This document shows positions 25,423 through 34,269 of a stretch of DNA of 64,000 nucleotides, piece after piece; position 1 is the stretch's first letter, and each line of letters begins with the position of its first letter. The stretch is taken from contig NZ_CP030048.1 of assembly GCF_015291665.1 (NCBI RefSeq), positions 4,278,001-4,342,000 on the forward strand, written 5' to 3'. Origin of the DNA: Bradyrhizobium sp. CCBAU 53338. GTDB taxonomy: Bacteria > Pseudomonadota > Alphaproteobacteria > Rhizobiales > Xanthobacteraceae. The notes beneath the pieces were generated by a model. The model was not told where the DNA came from. It did no database searches and worked only from the letters and a program-made list of their open reading frames with translations. The position numbers and the translations under genes are program-made.

Positions 25423-27933
25423 CTAGTACAGCCCGCCGGTGCCCGGCCGCATGAATAAGCCTGAATCCGGTGCCTGCGTCGGCGCCGGCGGCACGCCGCC
25501 GCGTCCGTCGGCGTCGGCGACACCGATGACCGAGTAATTGTCCGGCGGCGCCGTGCCCGGCTTGAAGGCTTCGAGGATGGTTCCACCGGTCTCGCCGGGG
25601 CCGGCGCGCATGCCGGTCTTGGCGACGACGCGGATCAGCTTGATGCCGGCCGGCACCTTGAAGGGAACGGCGGGCTTGTCGGCGAGCGCGAGCTTGAGGA
25701 AATCGCGGGCGATGGGGGCAGCCAGATGACCGCCGGTCGCGGCGTTGCCCTTACCCAGCGGACGCGGCTTGTCGTAGCCCATGTAGATGGCGACCGCGAT
25801 GTCAGGCGAGAAGCCGACGAACCAGGCGTCCTTCGCTTCGTTGGTCGTACCGGTCTTGCCGGCGATCGGCTTGCCGACTTCCCTTACGACGGTCGCGGTA
25901 CCGGCCTGGACCACACCTTCCATCAGCTCTGTGATCTGATAGGCGGTCATGGAATCCAGCACCTGCTCGCGGCGGTCGATCAGCTGCGGTTCAGGCTGGT
26001 TCTTCCAGCCGCCGGGCGCATCGCAGCCACGGCATTCGCGCTGGTCGTGCTTGAAGATGGTGTGTCCGTAGCGGTCCTGGATGCGGTCGATCAAGGTCGG
26101 CTTCACGCGGCGGCCGCCATTTGCGATCATCGAATAGGCCGTGACCATGCGCATCGCCGTGGTCTCGCCGGCGCCGAGTGCGTAGGAGAGATAGTTCGGC
26201 AACTCATCATAGACGCCGAAGCGGCGCGCATATTCGCCGATCAGGGGCATGCCAATGTCCTGCGCGAGGCGCACCGTCACCGTGTTGAGCGACTGCCGCA
26301 GCGCGTTCCGCAGCGTCACCGGTCCCTGATATTTGTTCGCCGAGAAGTTTTCAGGACGCCACACGCCCGCGCCCTGGCCCTGATCGATTTCGATCGGCGC
26401 GTCGAGCACGACGGTCGACGGCGTGTAGCCGTTGTCGAGTGCCGCCGAGTAGACGATCGGCTTGAACGACGATCCCGGCTGCCGGTAGGCCTGGGTAGCG
26501 CGGTTGAACTGGCTCTGGTCGAACGAGAAGCCACCGACCATCGCGAGCACGCGGCCGGTCCATGGGTCCATCACCACCATCGCGCCCGACACTTCGGGGA
26601 TCTGGCGCAGACGGTACTGACCTTCGACCGGTTGTCCTTCCTTGCTGTAGAGCGGATCTGCATAGATCACGTCGCCGGGCTGGAGCACCTGCGCGACTGA
26701 CGTGGGCGTCTTGCCTTTCAGATTGCCCTGGGCCGCCCTCGCCCAGCGCACGCCGTCGAGCGTGACGAGGCCGGTCTCGCGCTGCTTGCTGACGGCACCG
26801 CCGAGCTCGCGGTTCGGCTGGAAGCCGATGCGCGCCGACTGGTCGCTGGTCTCCAGCACCACCGCCATGCGCCAGGGCGAGATGTCGGAGAGCGACTTGA
26901 TCTCGGCGAGCTTCACGCCCCAATCGCCCGAAATGTCGAGCTTGCTGATGGCGCCGCGATAGCCCTGCTGTTCGTCATAGTTCACGAGGCCAGCGACCAT
27001 GGTCTTGCGCGCCATGACCTGGATCTTCGGATCGAGCGTGGTGCGGACCGAGAGGCCGCCCTCGTAGAGCTTCTTCTCGCCATAGCGTTCGAAGATGTCG
27101 CGGCGGACCTCCTCGGCGAAATACTCGCCGGCGAAGGTGTGGGCGCCGTTGGAGCGGTTGGTGACGACCAGCGGCTCCTTGCGGGCCTTGTCGGCGTCGG
27201 CCTGCTTGATCCAGCCGTTCTCCTGGAGGCGGTCGATCACGTAGTTGCGACGCTCGATGGCGCGATCGCGGTTGCGGACCGGATGCAGCGTCGCCGGCAT
27301 CTTCGGCAGCGCCGCGAGGTAGGCGGCTTCCGCCACGGTGAGTTCGTTCACCGACTTGTCGAAATAGACCAGCGAGGCGGCGGCGATGCCGTAGGCGCCG
27401 AGGCCGAGATAGATCTCGTTCAGGTACAGCTCGAGGATCTTGTCCTTCGAATAGGTCTTCTCGATTCGCATCGCGAGCAAGGCTTCCTTGATCTTGCGCG
27501 CAAACGAGACCTCGTTGGTCAGAAGGAAGTTCTTGGCGACCTGCTGGGTGATGGTCGAGGCACCCTGCGGGCGGCGGTTGGAGCCGTAGTTCTGCAGGTA
27601 AAGCAGGCCCGCGCGCGCCATGCCGGTGTAGTCGATGCCGCCATGCTCGTAGAAATTCTTGTCTTCGGCCGCGAGGAACGCGTTGATCACCAGCTTCGGC
27701 ACCGCCTGGATCGGCAGGTAAAGCCGCCGCTCCTTGGCGTATTCGCCGAGCAGCGAGCCGTCGACCGCGTGCACACGGGTCATCACCGGCGGCTCGTAAT
27801 CCTGAAGCTGAGAGTAGTCGGGCAAGTCCTTGGAAAAATGCCAGATCAGGCCTGCCACGGCACCGACACCGACAAGGAACACCACCGTTCCCGCAGCGAA
27901 CAGGAAGCCCATGAACCGCACAAGCAAGCGCAT
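25423..27933 (-). CDS. mrcA: Penicillin-binding protein 1A (bifunctional)
   Basis: An 836-residue class A PBP anchored by an N-terminal helix (residues about 8-32). The glycosyltransferase domain has EDKNFYEHGG with the catalytic E90 and QQVAKNFLLTNE. The transpeptidase domain has SSFK (S488 to K491), SLN and AGKTGTTNE. An OB-like insertion lies between them. The enzyme polymerises lipid II and cross-links peptidoglycan at the inner membrane. It lies downstream of amiC and upstream of prfB in the usual alphaproteobacterial order. Confidence 0.96.
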   Translation of the reverse strand: MRLLVRFMGFLFAAGTVVFLVGVGAVAGLIWHFSKDLPDYSQLQDYEPPVMTRVHAVDGSLLGEYAKERRLYLPIQAVPKLVINAFLAAEDKNFYEHGGIDYTGMARAGLLYLQNYGSNRRPQGASTITQQVAKNFLLTNEVSFARKIKEALLAMRIEKTYSKDKILELYLNEIYLGLGAYGIAAASLVYFDKSVNELTVAEAAYLAALPKMPATLHPVRNRDRAIERRNYVIDRLQENGWIKQADADKARKEPLVVTNRSNGAHTFAGEYFAEEVRRDIFERYGEKKLYEGGLSVRTTLDPKIQVMARKTMVAGLVNYDEQQGYRGAISKLDISGDWGVKLAEIKSLSDISPWRMAVVLETSDQSARIGFQPNRELGGAVSKQRETGLVTLDGVRWARAAQGNLKGKTPTSVAQVLQPGDVIYADPLYSKEGQPVEGQYRLRQIPEVSGAMVVMDPWTGRVLAMVGGFSFDQSQFNRATQAYRQPGSSFKPIVYSAALDNGYTPSTVVLDAPIEIDQGQGAGVWRPENFSANKYQGPVTLRNALRQSLNTVTVRLAQDIGMPLIGEYARRFGVYDELPNYLSYALGAGETTAMRMVTAYSMIANGGRRVKPTLIDRIQDRYGHTIFKHDQRECRGCDAPGGWKNQPEPQLIDRREQVLDSMTAYQITELMEGVVQAGTATVVREVGKPIAGKTGTTNEAKDAWFVGFSPDIAVAIYMGYDKPRPLGKGNAATGGHLAAPIARDFLKLALADKPAVPFKVPAGIKLIRVVAKTGMRAGPGETGGTILEAFKPGTAPPDNYSVIGVADADGRGGVPPAPTQAPDSGLFMRPGTGGLY

Positions 27934-28177
27934 TATGTGTTTATCCGTTCAATCCCAGGATCAGCCCAAGGCCCCCAACCAACCGCCCAAACAAGGCGGC
28001 TCAAACGGGCGCCATCCTCACGTCGCGAATTCACCGGCCTACTCGATTACACCGCCACCGGACCGAAAGACGCTTGCCGAACGGGATTCTCGTCGATTCC
28101 GGAACCCCCTGCATCGTTTTTATAAGGCGTCCGCTGTGGCCAAACTAGGGCTTAACAGCGGAACCGGCATGCCCTTG

Positions 28178-29476
28178 TCAATTGCTGGCCCCTGCCGTCG
28201 CCATCCGCTTGGCCAGGAATGTGTCGATCGCCTGGGCCATCGAGCCCACGGCCTTGGACCGCCAGCCCTCGGACACGAGGTGCTCGAGGTCCCCCTTGTT
28301 GGAGACGTAGCCGATCTCGACCAGCACCGAGGGCACGTCGGGCGCCTTCAGCACCCGGAAGCCGGCCGACTTCAGGGGATGCTTGTGCATCCGCACGGTC
28401 GTCTTCATTTCACCCATCAATAAATGGGCAAAGCGGTTTGAAAAGGTGCGCGTTTCCCGCTGCGTCAGATCGATCAGGATGTCGGCGACATCGGTCGGCT
28501 CCTCGGCGAGGTTGAAGCCGGCGATTGCGTCCGCGCGGTTTTCGGCATCCGCCAGGCGCTGGGCTTCGGCATCCGAGGCCTTGTCCGACAGCGTGTAAAT
28601 GGTGGCGCCCTGCGCATCGCCTTCGGCCTTCGGCAGCGCGTCGGCGTGGATCGAGACGAACAGCGCAGCGTTCAGATTGCGGGCGATCTTGCTTCGGTCG
28701 TTGAGCGGAATGAAGGTGTCGTCGTCCCGGGTCATTACCACGCGGTATTTGCCTGATTTTTCCAGCCGGTCGCGCAGCGCAAGACCGAAGGCCAGCACCA
28801 GGTTCTTCTCGCTCTCGCCGCTCGACTGGGTGCCGTTGTCGATGCCGCCATGACCGGGGTCGATGACGACCACCGGTCGTCCATCGGCCGGCGCGGCCGG
28901 CTTCTGCGGCGCGGGCTCCGGAGCTGTGGGAATCGTTGCCGGCGGCGCGGCGGCGATCGTCGGCCGCAGTTCGGAGCGATTTTCGGGCGCCGGCGTCTGC
29001 ACGAAGGCCGCGCGGTCGACCTCCTCGAGCTCGAGCACCAGCCGGGCCGGCTGGCCATTGGCCGCCTCGAGCACGTAGGAATTGGTGATCTTGGCTGGTC
29101 CCGTCAGATCGAACACGATTCGGGAGCCGCCTGGCATCACCAGCCCATAGCGGAACGCCTTGACCAGTCCTCGTCCGGCCCCGGTACCCGGTGCCAGCTG
29201 AAAGTTCATCTGGGGGACGTCGACCACGACACGATAGGGGTCGGCGAGCGTCGTGGCGCGGAAGCTGACGGTCTGGTCGAGGTCGAGAATAAAGCGGGTC
29301 TGCTTGCCGTCACCAGCGAGCCGCGCGGCCGAGGCAATCGGAAAATTCGCCGCCGCAACAGAGGGTTGCGGTGTGCTCTCCGCCGCATTCAGACGAGACG
29401 AATCGGCGCACGGCAATGCTGCGGCGCAAAGGAGCGCAAATCCCAGCAAAACCCGTTGATTTGTGCGGCTCGCCAC
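28178..29476 (-). CDS. amiC: N-acetylmuramoyl-L-alanine amidase with AMIN domain
   Basis: A 432-residue periplasmic zinc amidase that removes stem peptides from glycan strands during septum splitting. A signal peptide is followed by an AMIN domain (about 60-155, TRFILDLDQTVSFRA), a proline-rich linker, and an Amidase_3 domain with VVIDPGHGGIDNG carrying the first zinc histidine, and NAALFVSIHADA carrying the later one. The start codon is GTG, with GGAGG upstream. A 244-base gap separates it from PBP1A downstream. Confidence 0.94.
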   Translation of the reverse strand: MASRTNQRVLLGFALLCAAALPCADSSRLNAAESTPQPSVAAANFPIASAARLAGDGKQTRFILDLDQTVSFRATTLADPYRVVVDVPQMNFQLAPGTGAGRGLVKAFRYGLVMPGGSRIVFDLTGPAKITNSYVLEAANGQPARLVLELEEVDRAAFVQTPAPENRSELRPTIAAAPPATIPTAPEPAPQKPAAPADGRPVVVIDPGHGGIDNGTQSSGESEKNLVLAFGLALRDRLEKSGKYRVVMTRDDDTFIPLNDRSKIARNLNAALFVSIHADALPKAEGDAQGATIYTLSDKASDAEAQRLADAENRADAIAGFNLAEEPTDVADILIDLTQRETRTFSNRFAHLLMGEMKTTVRMHKHPLKSAGFRVLKAPDVPSVLVEIGYVSNKGDLEHLVSEGWRSKAVGSMAQAIDTFLAKRMATAGASN

Positions 29477-30179
29477 CGATTCCGTGCCTCCGAGCAGCCT
29501 CTTTAACGCAATAGAACCACAGGGTTAATCGATCCTTAATGACGGTAGCGCGAAACTCTCCGACTGTGACCGGCGTGCGACGCTCCCTTGCACGGATGGC
29601 CCATTCCTCGTATGTACGGATTGCTGACGGCCAATGATTTCCGGTTGTGTCGCATTCAGCCTCTCGGTGCAGCGCCGGAGTTCCCAAAGTTCAGGAATTC
29701 CAGCGTTTTTCTGTTCCCCTCAACGACCAGCGCGGTGCGCGGCGGCGAGGCGGAACGGGGCAAGCCCCGGTGGCGGACGGTTTCCGGTTACCACACTGTT
29801 TCCGGGACAGTTTTGACAGCGACGCGACCAGTTACCCGGCTTCTCAATCCTGAGGGGGCGGTTCTTGATCCAGGGCGAGTGCGCACGCGCCATGCCTGGC
29901 CAGCAGCAACTGATTAGGGGTGGCTCCGCCGCCCAATGTTTCATACGGGCCGACGCTTGATGCGCCAGACTGTGCCGACGAATTCTAAGGGACCGTTCGC
30001 GACGCTGCGGAGTGAAAAACCCGCGCGCCGCTTCGGTCCTGAAGCTTCCGTTTCGGCAAGGCGCGAGAGACGGCGTTTCGGCCTTCCCCTCACCCCCGAA
30101 TCAGGTGGACCGTCGCGTCACCCGGCAGCGCAGATTGCGCCCACGGTCGATCGCGCCCGCCGCCGCCAAGAGTTAAGAC
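29477..30179 (+). other. Long non-coding gap, probable rne leader
   Basis: These 703 bases between the divergent amiC and rne starts hold no convincing gene. Two compact hairpins can be seen: CGGGGC/GCCCCG at 29756-29769 and a 7-pair stem GGGTGGC/GCCGCCC with loop TCC at 29918-29934. RNase E genes commonly have long leaders through which the enzyme controls its own mRNA, so part of this is likely transcribed leader. I see no protein-coding signal. Confidence 0.45.
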
Positions 30180-33100
30180 ATGCCCAACAAGATGTTGATC
30201 GATGCCACCCACCCGGAGGAGACCCGGGTCGTCGTGGTCCGTGGCAATCGCGTCGAAGAGTTTGACTTCGAGACCGCGCAACGCAAGCAACTGCGCGGGA
30301 ATATCTACCTCGCCAAGGTCACCAGGGTCGAACCCTCGCTCCAGGCCGCCTTCGTTGAATATGGCGGCAACCGCCACGGCTTCCTCGCCTTCAGCGAAAT
30401 CCATCCAGACTACTACCAGATCCCGGTCGCCGACCGGCAGGCGCTGATCGAGGCCGAGGAGCAGGCTCATCGCGAAGCCGAGGAAGAGAGCGAGAACCGC
30501 TCCCACGGCCGCCGCCGCTCGCGCCACCGCAACGCCCGCCGTCGCGGCCATGGCGAGCGCGTTCGCAGCGACATCGTCGAGGGTCTCGATGCCGGGGCAG
30601 ATTCCGCGGCCCAGCCGGTCGAGGGGCAGCCCCTGCTCGAGCATGCCGAGGGTGCGCCCCATGAAGGCGAGCACCTGCACGCCGATGCGGAGCATCACGG
30701 CGAGCACGAGGGCCGCGACCATCACGACCACGATCATCACGATCACGACGATCACGAGCATGATGATCACGGCCACCACGATCATCCGCACACCCATGAT
30801 GACGCGCATGCGCACGATCATGACGATCATGGTCACGACCACGCGCACGATCATCACGACCACGAACATCACGCCGAAGAGACGTCTGCGCCCGTCGCGG
30901 CGATCGGCGCAGAGCCCGTCGTTGCGGCCGAGACCGCTGCCGAACTTCAGGAGGCCCCGACCTCCGAAGCACATGGCGAGGTTTTTGCCGAAGTCGTAAC
31001 CGCCGTCACCGAGCCGGCTGATGCTGTTTACGCCGCCGGCGAAACGGCCGAGGCGCCGGATGGCGAGGCTGCGGAAGCTGCTGGTGAAGACGACGAGGAC
31101 GAGGAAGACGGCGAGGAAGCCGAAGAGGAAGTCGTCGAATCCGTCGGCGGTGACGACGTGCTCGAGGAAGTGCCGGAGCGCACCTTCCGTCCGCGCCGCC
31201 AGTACAAGATCCAGGAAGTCATCAAGCGCCGCCAGGTGATGCTGGTGCAGGTGGTGAAGGAAGAGCGCGGCAACAAGGGCGCGGCGCTGACGACCTATCT
31301 GTCGCTCGCCGGCCGCTATGCCGTGTTGATGCCGAACACTGCGCGCGGCGGCGGCATCAGCCGCAAGATCACTTCGGCTCAGGACCGTTCGCGCCTGAAG
31401 GAAGTGGTGCAGGATCTCGACGTGCCCGAGGGCATGGGCATCATCCTGCGCACGGCAGGCGCCGCCCGTACCAAGCCCGAGATCAAGCGCGACTTCGAGT
31501 ACCTGATCCGGATGTGGGAGACGGTGCGCGACCTGACGCTGAAGTCGCAGGCCCCCACCCTCGTCTACGAGGAAGGCTCGCTGATCAAGCGCTCGCTGCG
31601 CGACCTCTACAACAAGGAGATCGACGAGATCTCGGTCGCCGGTGACGCCGGCTACCGCGAAGCACGCGACTTCATGAAGATGCTGATGCCCGCCAATGTC
31701 AGTGCGGTGAAACAGTACCGCGACGGCCAGCCGCTGTTCTCGCGCATGGGCGTCGAGAGTCAGCTCGACGCAATGTTCTCGCCGACGGTGCAGCTGCGCT
31801 CCGGCGGCTACATCGTGATCAACCAGACCGAAGCGCTGGTCTCGATCGACGTCAACTCCGGACGCTCGACGCGCGAGCACCATATCGAGGACACCGCGCT
31901 CAAGACCAATCTGGAGGCGGCCGAAGAGGTTGCCCGCCAGCTTCGCCTGCGCGACCTCGCCGGCCTGATCGTCATCGACTTCATCGACATGGACGAGAAG
32001 CGCAACAACCGTGCGGTCGAGCGCAAGCTGTCCGACTGCCTCAGGCAGGATCGCGCGCGCATCCAGGTCGGCCGCATCTCGCATTTCGGCCTGCTCGAGA
32101 TGTCGCGCCAGCGCATCCGCGCCAGCGTGCTCGAGAGCTCGACCGACCCCTGCCCGCATTGCGGCGGCACCGGCCATGTCCGCTCGGTGTCCTCGGTGGC
32201 GCTGCAATTGCTGCGCGGCCTCGAAGAGATCCTGATGAAGGGCGCGACCCACAATCTCGTGGTACGCACCCGCACCGACGTCGCGCTGTATGTGCTCAAC
32301 CACAAGCGCGGCCATCTGCGCGACCTCGAAAACGGCTTCAAGGTCACGCTGTCCGTGATCGCCGACCCCAGCGTCAGCGGGCCGCAGGCTTATGTGATTG
32401 ACCGCGGCGAGCAGGTCCATACGCTCGAAGCCGCCAAGGCGCTGCTGGCAGCCCAGGCCGCCGCAAGCCCGCCGCCGCTGGCCGAAGAGGCCTATGACGA
32501 CGAGGACGGCTTTGACCTGGAGACTGAATCCGAGGTCGAGACCGAGGAGACCGAAGGTCTCGCCGAGGAGCAGGCCGCAGGCGACGCTTCTCCCGAGCAG
32601 GACGGTCAGCGCCGCAAGCGCCGCCGCCGCCGCCGCGGTCGCGGCGGCCAGCGCGAGGGCGAGTTGCGCGAGGATTCACCCGCGACGCTTCCCGAGCCTG
32701 CAATGATTGCCGGCGAAGGCGAAGAGGATTCCGAGTCCGAGCAGGACAGCGAGGAAGGCGAGGAACAGGCCGCCCGCGGCGAGCAGCAGGGCAACGGCGA
32801 ACGCCGTCGCCGGCGTGGTCGCAGGGGTGGTCGTCGCCGGCGCGGCGGCAACGAAGAAGGTCTCGCCGGCTCGATCGGCGACGAGCTCGGCGGCAATCCG
32901 CCGTCGGAAGCGACCGACGCGGTGGCCGATTTCGACAGCGCCGGCAACGAGGCGGCGCCGTCGATTGCGCAGTCGGAGCACATCGCCGCGGTTGAGCCCC
33001 AGACCTCCCAGCCCGAGCCCCATTTCCACCAGGCACCGGTTGAAACTCCGGTCCAGGCCGCGCCGGCTGCCATCGTGGAAGACGAGCCCGCAGCCGACGA

Positions 33101-33311
33101 CAAGGCCACGCGACGCCGCTCCACCGTTCGCGAGAAGGTGAGCTTCCTGTCGAGCAGCCCGAGCGAGCCGTCAACCGCTGCTGCAGCAGCGCCGGAGCCT
33201 GTAGCTGCGCCCGCGCCTGCACCTGAACCCGCGCCGGAAGCGACAGTCGAAACGCCGGCGGCTCCGCGTCGCGCAGGCTGGTGGTCGCGGCGTTTCGGCG
33301 GCGGCGAATAG
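30180..33311 (+). CDS. rne: Ribonuclease E
   Basis: A 1043-residue endoribonuclease that cuts single-stranded AU-rich RNA and scaffolds the degradosome. The S1 domain starts at residue 40 or so (GNIYLAKVTRVEPSLQAAFV) and is interrupted by an insertion of about 260 residues. That insertion contains residues 181-231, in which 26 of 51 are His and 16 Asp, followed by an acidic region. The fold resumes at KIQEVIKRRQVMLVQVVKEE. The DNase I-like catalytic Asp pair is D557 and D603, and the zinc-link is CPHC (658-661). The C-terminal third is disordered and alternates acidic and Arg-rich blocks, the usual scaffold. Confidence 0.96.
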   Translation: MPNKMLIDATHPEETRVVVVRGNRVEEFDFETAQRKQLRGNIYLAKVTRVEPSLQAAFVEYGGNRHGFLAFSEIHPDYYQIPVADRQALIEAEEQAHREAEEESENRSHGRRRSRHRNARRRGHGERVRSDIVEGLDAGADSAAQPVEGQPLLEHAEGAPHEGEHLHADAEHHGEHEGRDHHDHDHHDHDDHEHDDHGHHDHPHTHDDAHAHDHDDHGHDHAHDHHDHEHHAEETSAPVAAIGAEPVVAAETAAELQEAPTSEAHGEVFAEVVTAVTEPADAVYAAGETAEAPDGEAAEAAGEDDEDEEDGEEAEEEVVESVGGDDVLEEVPERTFRPRRQYKIQEVIKRRQVMLVQVVKEERGNKGAALTTYLSLAGRYAVLMPNTARGGGISRKITSAQDRSRLKEVVQDLDVPEGMGIILRTAGAARTKPEIKRDFEYLIRMWETVRDLTLKSQAPTLVYEEGSLIKRSLRDLYNKEIDEISVAGDAGYREARDFMKMLMPANVSAVKQYRDGQPLFSRMGVESQLDAMFSPTVQLRSGGYIVINQTEALVSIDVNSGRSTREHHIEDTALKTNLEAAEEVARQLRLRDLAGLIVIDFIDMDEKRNNRAVERKLSDCLRQDRARIQVGRISHFGLLEMSRQRIRASVLESSTDPCPHCGGTGHVRSVSSVALQLLRGLEEILMKGATHNLVVRTRTDVALYVLNHKRGHLRDLENGFKVTLSVIADPSVSGPQAYVIDRGEQVHTLEAAKALLAAQAAASPPPLAEEAYDDEDGFDLETESEVETEETEGLAEEQAAGDASPEQDGQRRKRRRRRRGRGGQREGELREDSPATLPEPAMIAGEGEEDSESEQDSEEGEEQAARGEQQGNGERRRRRGRRGGRRRRGGNEEGLAGSIGDELGGNPPSEATDAVADFDSAGNEAAPSIAQSEHIAAVEPQTSQPEPHFHQAPVETPVQAAPAAIVEDEPAADDKATRRRSTVREKVSFLSSSPSEPSTAAAAAPEPVAAPAPAPEPAPEATVETPAAPRRAGWWSRRFGGGE

Positions 33312-33332
33312 AGCGAACATCCAAATAAAAAA

Positions 33333-33357
33333 CGCCCGGCAAAAGCCGGGCGTTTTT
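33333..33357. terminator. Intrinsic terminator after rne, bidirectional
   Basis: Stem CGCCCGGC (33333-33340) and GCCGGGCG (33345-33352) with an AAAA loop, flanked by an A-run before and TTTTT after (33353-33357). It is placed between rne and the convergent XRE-cupin gene and can serve both strands. Confidence 0.9.
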
Positions 33358-33379
33358 CGTTTCAAACCTCACTGGACCA

Positions 33380-34060
33380 CTACGGCGGCAGTTCGTCATC
33401 CCCGACCGGCGCCACATCGCGCGATGCGATCTGGCGCAGCTGGTCGTAGAGATCGGGCGCCTCGCTGGTGCAGAGACAGACGCCCTTGGCGGAGGCTGCT
33501 TCGCCGGCGTTGAGGTAGGCGTGGCCCATCGTGCTGTCGAGATAGATGCCGTCACCCTCGCCCAGTATCTCCGGCGCGTAGAACTCGGTGTGAACAGCGA
33601 CGCGTCCGCTCGTCACCAGAAAATACTCCTCGCCGGCATGGCGCAGCAGCGGGCCGAACTCGTCGAGCGACCGCGCGCGCACCTCGGCCACGATCGGCAC
33701 CATGCGTTTGCCGATCAGATCGGTGCATTGATAGGTGTAGGTGTAGAACTTCGTATTGATCAGCTGGCCCTGCCCGGCCCGGCTGATGCTCCGCCGCGCG
33801 GTGACCGGCCGTCCCGGCGCGGGCGCTGCGACCGCGGGATTGAACAGCTCCGCGATCTCCATCTTCAGGCCGGAGGTGAGCTGGAGCAGCTTGTCGTAGG
33901 TCAGCGACATCAGGCCGTTCTCGACCTTCGACAGGGTCGAGAGCGCCATGCCGGTCCGTTCCGCCACCTGCTTGAGCGTCAGGCCTCGCGCCTGGCGCGC
34001 AGCCTTGAGACATTGGCCGAGCTGGGAATTGGCACCTTCGGATGTCGTGATCTCGCTCAT
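33380..34060 (-). CDS. XRE-family transcriptional regulator with cupin domain
   Basis: A 226-residue regulator. The HTH (residues about 15-70) reads LKAARQARGLTLKQVAERTGMALSTLSKVENG. A C-terminal cupin (about 115-205) contains RHAGEEYFLVTSGRVAVHTE, a likely ligand sensor. Such proteins often repress adjacent amino acid or amine catabolic genes. It is divergent from the amidase gene, so control of the amidase-MFS-oxidase operon is the natural inference. The terminator at 33333-33357 ends it. Confidence 0.92.
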   Translation of the reverse strand: MSEITTSEGANSQLGQCLKAARQARGLTLKQVAERTGMALSTLSKVENGLMSLTYDKLLQLTSGLKMEIAELFNPAVAAPAPGRPVTARRSISRAGQGQLINTKFYTYTYQCTDLIGKRMVPIVAEVRARSLDEFGPLLRHAGEEYFLVTSGRVAVHTEFYAPEILGEGDGIYLDSTMGHAYLNAGEAASAKGVCLCTSEAPDLYDQLRQIASRDVAPVGDDELPP

Positions 34061-34153
34061 GCAGCATCTCTATCACGAAGCTGAGAAAAGATATTTGCGG
34101 ATCGGCCTAATATTTTCGGCTTATCGCACCCCTGGATACCTTCAACGGTGGCC

Positions 34154-34174
34154 TCCTGGGCATAAAAGCCAGGA
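34154..34174. promoter_or_regulatory. Inverted repeat in the regulator/amidase intergenic region
   Basis: TCCTGG (34154-34159) and CCAGGA (34169-34174) form a 6-base inverted repeat with a 9-base spacer, between the XRE-cupin start and the amidase start. It could be the regulator's operator. The match is short, so confidence is low. Confidence 0.3.
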
Positions 34175-34269
34175 TTTGTGCATGAAGTAGCCGACTTTGA
34201 CGAATATTGGTGCGCCGGCCCTACTTTCCGATATGCTAAATCGTTTTCATAATTTGAAAGGGGCTGGCG

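Noticed and set aside
30720..30872. Tandem CAY-GAY repeat looking like a satellite or CRISPR-like array
   Set aside because: It stays in frame inside rne and encodes the His/Asp tract; the units are too short and contiguous for a CRISPR array.
30090..32420. A 776-codon open frame on the minus strand opposite rne
   Set aside because: It is the mirror of the RNase E gene; its Val/Met/Ile-rich part is only the complement of the His/Asp repeat.
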